A program made the translations under genes and the position numbers. 64,000 bases of DNA from assembly GCF_000499385.1 (NCBI RefSeq), contig NW_013654805.1, positions 93,536 through 157,535 of the forward strand. The letters run 5' to 3'. Numbering within the stretch: position 1 is the stretch's first letter; each line of letters begins with the position of its first letter. Below the pieces are notes generated by a model. That model had not been told where the DNA came from. It saw only the letters and a list, made by a program, of their open reading frames with translations, and did not search any database. This DNA is from Eimeria necatrix. Its lineage: Eukaryota > Apicomplexa > Conoidasida > Eucoccidiorida > Eimeriidae. Of the stretch, positions 1-11,200 are shown piece by piece.

Positions 1-3000
1 CTTCGTCAACCATCACGGGCGCTTCGATTCTGCTCACGAGGTAGTAAGTACTCAACTAGCTTGCGAGCTGAGTGAGACGTTCTTGAGAACAAATGCGACC
101 TGGCGGCGATGTGGCCGTCGCGACCAGTGCTTTTTGAAGCACTTCCGGTGCCGTAGATCTCTGCTGGCATTGCAGGATTGGCGCCGTACAGGGCTGGCCT
201 TTGCTGTTGGGCGTTTGTAGAGACTATACTTACGGGAAGAAAGTTAACTAGCGGCAACTGGCTGAATTGGTTCCTCCACAGCATTACTTGGCTCACGTGT
301 CTTGAATTTATGAACAATAGGGCTAGCAGAATGTAGAAGATTTCCCAATTCCCTAGGATGCTTTGCTGCGCAATAACTTTAAAGCAATCAGCGTGCGAAG
401 CTAATTACCTAAACGCTACACAGTTTCACCGCCGTGTTGCGCTTGCCTCTCCCTTTAAAAACTTTCACGCTTTCACCCTACATAGCGTTCATCTTATTGC
501 ACTTGCTGACCAGCTACGAAGTGACGAAATCCTGCCCGGTTTGGCTTGTGAGGGATGACTCTCTTGCGTCTCATCTGGGCAACAGCTGATGCGGAGCAAG
601 GCGGAGCAAAACTTCGTTCTGGGCTCACCACTAAGCTGGCTTGAACGCGCATTTGTGGCGTCACTTGGTTTTTCTTGGCTGACCATCACTGTTCCTTGAA
701 TGAGTGTTTGTTCTTCAAATTTTGTGGGGGTGGAACTGATGATTTTGGCGAAAAAGTAGGCATTCAGGGTGCTCAAGAACTGGTGTTAACGGGGTTCTGC
801 AATACGTCAGGCTCCACAAACAATCCTGGACGCCTGCAGAAATGCATACAACTATGTCTGACCTCTGGGGATGTCAGTGGAAAGCTCCCGGACCTTCACA
901 CCATATGTCCGGCATGCTGCTGTAATCTGCCAACTAATGGCGTGCCCAAGGAACGAAGCTCAAGATGACGCTGGCGCAGGTGCCTGACGAGGCAGACACA
1001 CTGCTGCAGAGCCGATTGCTGCAAAGTTGAAGGGGTCCTAAATTTAGCACAAACACTAAACGTACATCGTTGCCACTACAATAGCGAGGATGAAGGCTTT
1101 TGGCTGGCAGGTTATTGGCCTTAGCTGGCAGTCTCAGTAATAAATCTGAGGCAAAAAAGGAAAGAAAGTCGAGACAAAAGGGCGACTCAAAAAAATTCCG
1201 GGTACTGCATACTTGTGTCGTGCAATAATAAGCATACCCTTTACTGAGATCTAAGACAGACCCACTGTGCGCGACGTCCAACACGTCAACATGACTTTCC
1301 ACAATGATAACCAGTGGAACTTCCCTTGCTTATCTCCATATGTTATGGCTCCACCCATTTCTGTAGCGTAGTGGGTCCACCCATCGGCAGCTTAGTCGCA
1401 CTTAGTCGCACTCTAGGAAAAGCAATTACCTGGGGAAAATGTGGAGGACTTAAAAATTTCACTTTGCATGTACCTCTCCCATACCAGCTCCACCAAATGC
1501 CGTTCCAAGTTACAAAAACTAAGCAAACCTAAGGTACTAGCCTCAGTCGGCAGTACCAGCGTTTGCGAAAATAGTGAATCGGATGGGAGTGCAAACACTG
1601 TGCTGCAGAATGTCTAGCATCTCCAGCCCAGCGCTCCCGACAGACAGCACTTCCGCGGCGGCTCACAACGGCTCTTCGGAATCGTGTCATGCTTTCTAAG
1701 GGCACGCGTAGATAAGGTTCAAATGTTTGGTGGTGTTTCCAAATGCCGCTGGCGCACTGGCGCCCTCGTCTTATAATTGTGGATTTTTGCACGGTTTTGC
1801 TCGCATCACTGCTTGACAAAGGAATAGTTTAAGACTGTGTTCTTTCACTTTGGCCCGGGGCCCAAGCAGCACGGGTGCGAGGCGGCTTGAGGCGTTTCTC
1901 CTTACGGCAGGCGTCGCGCCAGCTACCCGTGAATCGCAACCTGAGCACGAGCCGGGATGCAGCGTATTCAGTGATCGTTGATTTGGTTTCTTGACCTCGA
2001 CCTACACTTTGATGCCGCGATGCCCACAGGCACGGCAGCCCCGCTTCTTTTCTGACCAAATGGTCTTCGTAAGTACAAGTAGGTGGGGGTCAAGACCCCC
2101 ACCTATTTGTACCCTTACAAAGAAAGTTGGAGGCCACCAGTGGGGTCTTTACTAACCCTTCCTAACACCAGCAAGACGCGGAAAAAGGCGACTTCTCTGG
2201 TAAGCGCAGCTTCATCGAAGCCCTGATTGTGCTGCGTTGCAGTAGTGCCTAGTCGCGTTACTGCTGCTGTTTTAGCTGTAGGAGCTTACGGAGGCCTTAG
2301 CCTATCACGCCTATGCAGATGGAAGCGTAAATTGGAGACACTTCGTCTATTAACGGGCTGGAATGTGCAGAAGTGACCCATATTCACCCGTCGCAATAGT
2401 CCAGTGTATTTCGGTGCCAACAAACAGCATCTACTTCCAGCGACTAAACGGGCTGGAATAGTTGCTTGTAGCGTTGTCAAGAGCTACGTAGACACTCTGG
2501 AGCTGTGTGAGTTGCTTGCACATAAGAGGCCCAAGCGAAAGGCCTCGCTCAGGGGGCTGCATCGCTCAAACATGCTACACAAGCGGCACGTACGGGCTTA
2601 GAATTAATTATGGGTGTTTCTTTGTAAAAGTTGTTGCTTTGAGATTTCAAAGCTCTGTGGGCTCGATTGCCCCTTGTTCAGGCTCTTCCAGGTACAGCAA
2701 CACGGGGCTGTTTGCTGCCAGCCGCTTCATCTGTGAATATTGCGTCACCTGGTTAGTTTTTTGTAGGGTATGTCGGGCAACTGCTTTATATGCCGTTCAG
2801 CAGTCTAAACGAACTATTGTAGTTAGAGAAAACTACCGAGTGGTGCCGCAGGTGCTGCCGCACTGCTTTTGATGCCATGCTCAGCGTCTGCAACACAGGA
2901 GCTGCATTTGTCACATCAAAAAGCAAGTCACATCTAATCTCTTCAATCATAACGAGAGAAGCAATGGGACTGGAGGCTGTAACACCGGAAATAGCACCGG

Positions 3001-3423
3001 AGGGCTGCCGTCAACGGCATATTGGCGGGGAGAGTAGGTTGTTGACGGCAATAGAGTAGAAGCATCAGATGGGACAGAGGCGGAAGCGTGAATCTGTCAC
3101 GCGCATTTGTCACTCGCCAGCGGTTTTCCGGGAAAGCTCAGACGCTAACAAGAGCAGCAAGGGCAAAGGCAGCTTATGCTATAGGTTACCACAACAGGAC
3201 GTCAACAGAAGCGCATTTGTGGTCACATGACAGCATCAAAGTATAAACAGTGATGTAGCAAGATATGCTTCGAATCACTTTGTTGGTCTGGTGCAGCGTA
3301 CTTGTGCTGAACCTATAAAATCGGCCCCCACGCTGCCACAGCAGCAACAGCTGCCACGGCGGCTGATGCAGTCAGGTTGCTGTGTGAGGGCTGTGGAACT
3401 CTTGCGTTTACTGATCCCTGGCG
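1..3423. other. Stretch with no supported gene
   Basis: Only short open frames are present on both strands, none with a recognisable domain or a convincing chain of splice-compatible exons. A 25-bp-arm hairpin lies at 2069-2118. The last 150 bases (from about 3330) are rich in CAG/CTG triplets and may be the 5' leader of the next gene. Confidence 0.5.
2069..2118. repeat. Inverted repeat (hairpin)
   Basis: Two arms of about 24-25 bases separated by only two bases pair almost perfectly. One single-base gap and one mismatch separate them. The core is AGGTGGGGGTC followed by GACCCCCACCT. It lies outside any gene model. A transcript would fold into one long stem; whether it is transcribed is unknown. 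Confidence 0.8.
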
Positions 3424-6400
3424 ATGCTGCAGGGAGGGGAGGCTCTGGCTTCGCAGACCCTTCAGGTCTCCTTGGATGCTTGCAGCCTTGGGCAACAACA
3501 GCTACTGGAAAGGCAGCCCCAGCGCACACAGAAGCAGCAACTGCGTCAGGAGTACACGTCGCAAGAAATACACTCAACACGTGGGAAAGAAGACGGTCTC
3601 GAGGACCCTAGTGCTCTCCACAGCACCAACTGCTTCAGTATCCCAGTCAGAAGTACCAGCGGTAGCAACAGAAACAACGACCATAGCAACCGGTGGCGTG
3701 CTGCTGAGGGTTGCCAAGCTTGCGCAGATGCACAAACAGGTGCGTTATCTTCTGATGAGTTTGGAGAACAACACGGGAAACAGCAGAAAGAACCCGTGCA
3801 CTCTCTGAAACAACAGCAACAGTTGCATCACAAGCAGCAGCAAACAGCGCTGGTGCAGCAGCAGGAAGCATTTACTGCCTTCGTGCCGTGGCCGGGGCGT
3901 GCTGACTACTACAAGGGAGCAAAGCCACTGCCGTCATTTGGGGAAGCAACCCGTGCTACTACTGCAACGCAATCTCCTTGTGCCCTGAGGCGCGAGCTAC
4001 AGCTGCTGCAGCACGGCCTAGTTGCAGCAGCTGCTACCAGCAGCAGTAGTAACAGGAACGGCACCAGGAACGAGTCTTCTGTGGGTCGGGCTGTGCGTCG
4101 CCAGGCCTCGAAGTTGAAGCGGCTGACGGCAAATTTATTGTCTCTTTCTATTTCTTCAACAGGATCAACCATGGCTGGGAGCCCTCCAGCAGCAGGCGCC
4201 TCTTCTAGGGGCAGTGGACCGTCTGTAGACAGCCGAATTCTGGTGGGCGAGGATGCGCTGATGTCGGACTTGCCATTGGAGGTTGACGAAGGGCACAGGG
4301 CGCTGCAACCGTTTCTATCTTGGTGAGAGCAGCACGCCGCCTTTAGCCCAAGTTTGTCGGTGCATGCACATGCATGGACTACAGAGCCCTCTTGTGTCCT
4401 TATGCTCTAGTACTGCGCAGGCCTGCACAGGCCACATCTGACTAAGGACAACTGCTAGGTGTTTTGCAGAATGCCGTGCGCTGCGTGACACCATCTGTTG
4501 GAAAGGCTTAGAGATATCTTGAGATTGTGCGTGCTCTGGGATGCCGGCGCAGGGGCCTTGAGTGGTCAGGCAGGCATCGCAGCTTAGAGGCAGGCATCCT
4601 AACTCTCGTTAACCATTCTTCTCCTCTGAAGTCCGTAGTACCTCAAAATACAGAGAGCACTGAATTTGACCCTCTTGTGGGCTTGTCAGCTAAAGCCGCA
4701 CCAGCTGACACAACGGCTGCTGTGGCGGGAGGTGTTGGCGCTGGGCCGTGTCCATACATATTTGCCTTCGAAGATATCGTGGAGCAATTTGCGAAGGTGA
4801 TCCCCAGGTAAGTGACCTCCCTTGACTACAGCGAAGCTAGCGTTTTCTTTTGTTAACAGAAAGTGAGCATGCAGAGCCACGTCGCCTGCATGTGCTGGTG
4901 TCGCTGCCTCTGCTGCGGCACGTGTTTTCCTCGGTTGGGACTGGCAGGTATCGCTGTTGCTGGTGCTGCTGCTGCTGCTGCAGTCCGTCCAGCCTCGATG
5001 CTGCAAAAGCAAAGGATGACCTACCAGGTGTTGACAGCAAAACAAGCCCCGAAAAAACCGCTGGATATGGTCCTGAAACGGCAGATCGTGGAGCTTATCG
5101 CAGTTGTGCGGCAGCTGCTGCGGATGATAACGCAGACGCAGAGGGAGATCTTGAAGATGTTTCAGCGACGGCAGAGTCACGTGATAACGCTTCAACGTTA
5201 GGTATATCTGGACAGGAAGGAGCTGCGGCTCCAGCAGATACTGCTGCTTGTGCTTCGTCACACGCGTACGTTGAATGCGATAACTTCTCTCTTGCCCGTG
5301 GCAAATTCGCAGCCGGAGCCGGCCAACCAGAGGCAGCACGGGAAACGGCACCAGCCGAAGGTACATCAGTTGCGGAAACGGAAACAGAAGCGGCTGCGGG
5401 GGCAGAAGTGGCAGATGTAGCAACAGCGGAAGCCGTGAGGGACTTGACAACAGATGATGCAGCCTCAGGCAAACCATGTGCAGGAGAGCGTGTCGGTGCA
5501 GCAGGGGAAGCCGAATTAGCACTAGACGAAGCGGCAGAGGATGCAGCAGCAGAAGTATTAGAAGAAGTGCACGTGCCATGGGGCACTGCAGGAGAGGTGA
5601 CAAGGAAAGCCGCAGCCGATGCAGCAGCAGAAGCAGGAGCAGCTCTGGAAACGACAGCATGCGACGCGCGCTCTACGGCCGGAGAAGCTTCAGCAGCAAG
5701 GGGATCTCGAGGACGAGAGAGTGAGCCGATTCCTGCTGCTAAGGGCTCGTCGGTAGACGATCAGTATGAAGGAACGCCAGAGCAAGCAGCGGAAGGAGCA
5801 GAAAATACACCAAAGGCAGAACCAGTGGCATCCCCAACTTCGGGAGGGCCACCAGAAAAAGCAGTAAGAGCTGGGTCTGTGGAGGAGTGTCTGCGTACCG
5901 TTGGGGTGGATGACATGGCAGCAGCCCCGAAAAAACCGCAGCTTGATATCTTTGGAGCAAAAGCAAAAGCAGCCGCAACAGGAGAAGCGGTATCCAGCCC
6001 ATTGGAGGAGCTGGAATCCGACGAACTTCACAGCGAACAACGGAGGCTAAGCTCGTGCGCATAGGAACTACAGGTGCTGGTAGTTTTGGTGCTACTGGCG
6101 AGGGTGCTCTGCATGTTACTGAAGCTACTGCCGCTGCGTCTCCGCATATGGCTTACATTCTCACTACTCCACAGCCGTTTCATTTGCTGCTGCTGGCCTG
6201 CTTTGCTGTTGCTGCAGGCGACAGCTGACAATGCGTGGTAGGGAAGAAGATCCTGAGGCTTTGGAGGCACGACAACTGAGAATGGGACTCTCTGATTTCC
6301 CGGAGTGGCTGATGCAAGTTGACGCTGATGCAGATGAGCAGAGGCCCAACCCTTACAAGGCTGTCCGCCTCAGGAAGTAGGCGCATACTTCTGCTGCCGC

Positions 6401-7333
6401 TGCGTGTTTTACTGTTGGTGATGCTGTTGCTGCTTGCAGTTCGTTTGTTTGCATCTGCGTCGGCAAGCAATCTTTCTGATTTTGCTGCAGAAGCAGCAGT
6501 GACGGCATGGCACTTTTCTGCTGGTATTGCGGTTCGTCTATGAGGCGTTGCCTCTTCGCCTGTTTTCGCCTGTAGCGCAGTCGGATTTTGTTCAGTGGTA
6601 TGCACCTTCGGTATCCCTTGCGCATCTTTGTTTTTCTCGTGTCCTGATGCTGGTATTGTTGCTGTAGGACGGGCTTATTGCCTGCGGGAGAAGACGGAAA
6701 CAGGGACGAGGCAACAGCACGACGGATTAGAGCTCGGCTTGACTGGATGAAGAGCTGTGCGGCCAAGGGCAAGCAGCAGGGGCGACTGCCAGGTGCTGCG
6801 GACAGGACGGCAACAACCCCAGAGACCATCAGCCAGTGCAGCAGCCGGAGCGCTTCAAAAGCACCAGAAGATGCCTGGAGGCACAGGCAGTTCCATAGGC
6901 AAGGGAAGCCAACACGAGGCCCTCCAGGGGACTGCCAGAATCATCAAGGGCACATCACCAGTGACTCTTATGGTCCCGTGGGGACGGATTACATGGGTCA
7001 GGCCTCTCCATTGCAGCTGAAGCAGCTGCATGCTTGCAAACAAGTGAAGAGAAACGGCGGCTACCTGGAGCTGCCTGTTCCACTGTAATGCTTCGCTTGG
7101 CGTTGCGTGAGTCTGCGATGTTTTGTTTAGGGAAGGAACAGCGAAGTCCGGAAGGAGAGATCACCTCCGTGGCAGCACTGAGGGCTCGGTTTGAGCGGAG
7201 CCGAGCGGATTGGTTCAAAGGAGAGGTAAGCACGACGGAAGCGGTAAGCAAGACGGAAGTGTGGTTGAGAGCTCTCAGATATATGTGGCAGTGAGGCATT
7301 TGCTGCTTCTTGTAGGACCGTAAGTGCCAGTAG
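3424..7333 (+). CDS. Hypothetical 866-residue Ala/Glu-rich protein, seven exons
   Basis: The family is not recognised. Exons that keep phase throughout are 3424-4322, 4574-4807, 4984-6054, 6218-6376, 6668-6792, 7131-7225 and 7316-7333, giving 2,601 coding bases with stop. The last exon holds only five codons and the stop. The N-terminal third is Gln- and Ser-rich. Exon 2 carries a more ordered segment (PYIFAFEDIVEQFAKVIP). Exon 3 (about 357 residues) is strongly Ala/Glu/Thr-rich and probably disordered. The C-terminal exons are charged and conserved-looking (DFPEWLMQVDADADEQ, ALRARFERSRADWFKGE). The start is the first ATG after an in-frame stop at 3412. The intron before exon 3 ends in a CTG run that acts as the polypyrimidine tract. 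The exon 1 to 2 junction has a second acceptor 9 bases downstream in the same phase. The chain is well supported; the function is not. Confidence 0.7.
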
Positions 7334-8205
7334 AGGGCGGTTGCCACTGTTTCTTTCCGGCAGCAGAGCGTTGGCTAGCACCGGAAAATACGCGTCATGT
7401 GGCGGAAGACATTCATGACGTAGGCAGTCAGCTTGGTTGTTCGTTGGTTTTGTGTAGATGCTACCAATGCCCCTTTTATCTGCGTGCAGCTTCATCGCTT
7501 TTCTCGGCTGAACGATCCCCGCGAAACCTCGGACGCAACCCAGTAGTCAACGACCCCGTCCACCCGTCCCAGCACATAAGCGTCAGCTAGCCTCGTGATT
7601 ATACCGCTAATCCCTTCGACGTTTGGCTAGCAAGTTACCCTGCTGTGTTGCTGGTCGCTCTGTTGTTTGCGACATACGAACGGAGTTGCCTTGGTGCTGC
7701 TGAGCGGGAGTTGGCTTTGCAAAGGAGGGGCTTCTGAACTTGTTTGAAGTTGTGCTGGAACGACCCCTTCCAGCGAGGAGGGCCATTTTGAGGCCTGACA
7801 TATCGGGTCTCCCTACTTCTGAGCAGTAGTTTGCCCTCTAGCCACTACTGAGTGCAAGGGTAGCGTGCACAACTAGCGCAAACGCAAACCTCGCTAGACG
7901 CAACGACGACTGGCTTCCTTTCAACAGGAGCTGCCAATCTTGCAGTCGTACACTCAATCTGCTGATACGCATGCCAACTAAAATTGGGGCATGGGACTAC
8001 CTAGTAATTAAAGCTAGCTTGACTGTAAGCTTGCTAGCCAGTCGATCTCTACGAAGTTGACATATTCACTGCATGGGTAGTACCTGCGCTATCTGCTGCG
8101 ACAGCACATGTGGATGAGAGGCCCCGGCAAAAGTTGGCCCCAGATAGTCAGTTGGATGCCGGGAACCCCGTCTGCAGAGGCGACAATTTGGGCTAGATTA
8201 CGCGG
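7334..8205. other. Intergenic region between convergent genes
   Basis: No supported gene. It lies between the 3' ends of the 3.4-7.3 kb gene (+) and the HMG/Bdp1 gene (-), so it should hold both 3' untranslated regions and polyadenylation sites. No clear repeat or motif was seen. Confidence 0.5.
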
Positions 8206-11200
8206 TTAGAAAGGCTCCCCCAACAGGGCCATAAGAGAAGTGTCCAGAGCATCGGAAGTATCCTTTGCTGTCCCTCCAGCAAGCCCTTCAGGCAAGTCTG
8301 CGGGCTCCCCTGAGTTCCTTGGAGCCATGATGGCATCCATGGCTGAGTCGTCTCCGAAAAGCGTCAGCAAACCACTGCTGCCGTTCGATGCCGGCGTAGT
8401 TACTGCAGCTGTCACAGCACACCAGATGAAGCCAGGATGTAGGAGCAATCTGCGAAGGCTTACACTACTACGCCATCATGCTGCAGTAGTACAGGCAGGG
8501 ATAACGGAAGTCCTCCGTCGGTCACGGGCAGTGAAAGACGACACTTAGGCAGGAGGAAGTGTGCGCAACTCAACCCGCCACAAGTAAGATGCTGTGGTGA
8601 AATTTACCCGGGGCTGGAAGGGCCAGTGCGCCCAGAGCTCTTGGTGGCGGCTCCTCATCAGAGTCGTTCAATGGCTGACAGTGCAGCTCCCGGCGTATAG
8701 TCCCATGGAGCTGCAGTGACGCCGCACACGGAAAGAGCATACCACTCCGCAAGAAACGGTTCTGAAGCGTGACAATACATTAGCAGCGTACTGCTGCAGC
8801 TTTCTTGGCGCTCCTGCTGTAGCCGTAACCTGAGTATGGATGCATTGAGTATGGATCCACTGAACTTAGGGAAGAAGAAACACCTGTTCGTAAGCCTGGA
8901 GTGAAAGTGAACGCTTTCTCGACAGTGCGGCCTCCACAAGCGCTGCATTCTTTTTTTCTTCCCTTTTGAGCTTGCGCTTTAGTTGGCCATCTGTCACGCC
9001 TGGCATCATCGTTCCTATCAGCAGCAAGTCCGTCCCGCATGAGGATAGACACTCATAGAACCTGCAAACGCAGTACGGCCAAACATGGCAATCACTGACA
9101 ATCACGAGAGGCCACTGCTGTTACTCTGTCCACTCCCTGCTGCAGCAGACCGTAGGGCCCCCACTTACTTGCGAGTTTCCTCCTCGGTCCAGCGCTTTCC
9201 CTTTGTCTTCTTGTATGCTCCTTCGTATGGCTGCAGTAGCAAATGCACATGGATTAGAATAATACAAGCACAATCACTACACAACAGCAGGTCGCAGCTG
9301 CGCCTCGCTTCAGAAGCAAGACCTCAACAGCAACAAAGACCAACCTGTAACGCAAACGCTCCTCTAGAAGTCAAGTCTTCTTCAAGAACGCGTCTCTGCT
9401 GCCCGCTTGTGCACATGCAGCCTCCTCCCAGCAAACCCGACATGCCCAGACATCTGTCCAGCCCCACAGAACAGCTCTTACGCATATCAACGCTGCTGGT
9501 ATCGCTGCTGCTGCCATATCGGCTGTGGCCCTCGCAACGTGATTTACCTGCAGCAGAATACCTCTTTGGGCCCATCTGCAACCACCAAGTTACCGTCTGA
9601 GTCCAGGCGCAATGAATCTACACCTGCAAATCACGTGCAGCAGCAGCAGGTTGTAGGTATCTTTAAGGGACGGAAGCGAAGCCGAGCAGACAGTTGATGA
9701 TGACAGAGCATGTCACAAAAGGAGCAAGGACCAGGGGCCTAAAACACCGCACCGCTGTCGCCAGCAGGAGCTTCGAAGAGACCCTGAAGATCCGACCCAT
9801 CTACATTTGTAGTCGACGCCAAACCCGCGACTTGTTTCTGCTGTTTCAGCTGGTGCTGCTGCGGGCTAGGGGTTAAAAGCAACGCGAACGGATCCTCCGT
9901 TTGGTCAACCGGGGACTCCGCTGTCTGCATCGTAGGAAGTAACAAAGCGACTGACCCAAAACAGCAATGAGATCCGACATGCGTGTTTGGCAAGAGTCCT
10001 CCAGGGACGATGAAAAGGATAGTCTGCACGTGAGGGGTTGCAACTCACGCCTGTTGCTGTCCCAGTGCCTGCGCTCCGTCTAGCCGCTGCACCTGCTGCA
10101 GTCTTCCTGCGAAGATTCCGCTTCACAAGGTCCCAAAGCGTGACTGGCTCTGTAGAGGCACCAGCACCACAGACCATACACAAATTCAGTAGCGGAACCA
10201 AGGCAACAAAAGCTGCGGCAGCAGCAAGAGCAGCAGAAGCAACAACAGCGTACTCTTCCCAGCGCCTGCCTCCTGAACTGCGGAGTCTGCCGCCGAAACA
10301 TTCGTCGCAAGAGTAGATGGGGTTGAGCTCCCGGGGTCGCGGTTACGTCTACCTGTGCGAGGTTTCCGCTGCGTCGTCATATTGTTACGGCCTTTCAATG
10401 CAGCGACGCCCCTCCCATGATGCTTCTCAACTGTAGCGGGAGCTCCTTTACGGAGGCGCTTACAAGTGTTATGTAGCCCTCGCGTGGGGGAAAATTCCTC
10501 GTCGCTGCTTTCTGCTGTGGCAAGCAACGCAGTTAGAATGACTTAGCCGTCAGTACAAAGGCAAGTGAAGCCACATGCGAGGCTAAAGAACAAGGAAAGC
10601 CCCTAACAGAGCGTCAGAGACTTGACCTGAACACTTCCCTGACTCACCGCTGTGACTGCTGCCCTCGCTGCTTCGACTCCTTTCAGTGCTGCTGCTGCTG
10701 TCGCTGTTATTGCCGCTGATGCTTGTCTCTCTGCTGCTGCTACCTTCACAGTCACGCTGTACTCGGGATCTGCGAGCTGCTGTTTGCTTTGCCGCCGTTA
10801 AGGCCCGAGGACGACGAAGCCGAGGCTGCTGGTCAGTGCCTTTGGTCCCGCTGTTGCTATCTTTTGTGCCCTTCTCAGCTTCCAAATGCAAGCGCAGCTG
10901 TTGCTGCCGTGTCTGGGCGATTACCTCCTGCTGCTGCTGCTGCTGCTGCACTATCTGCTCATGCTGCCGCTTCTGGAGCTCCCATACGTCATCATCTTCC
11001 GAAGCTGCAAGAAAAACCTGCCTAGCAGCTGCAGCCGCTGCAGCTTCCGCCTCGTCTGCCGCAGTGATGGCAGCAGCAGCAATTTCAGTCATAGAGGGTT
11101 CACCCCCCATGACGCTGCCGCTGCTGTTGCCGCCACTGCTGCAGGCCTCATTATTAGATGCTGCACCAACAAGCAATTCACGGCCGCGCCGTTGCTCTCC

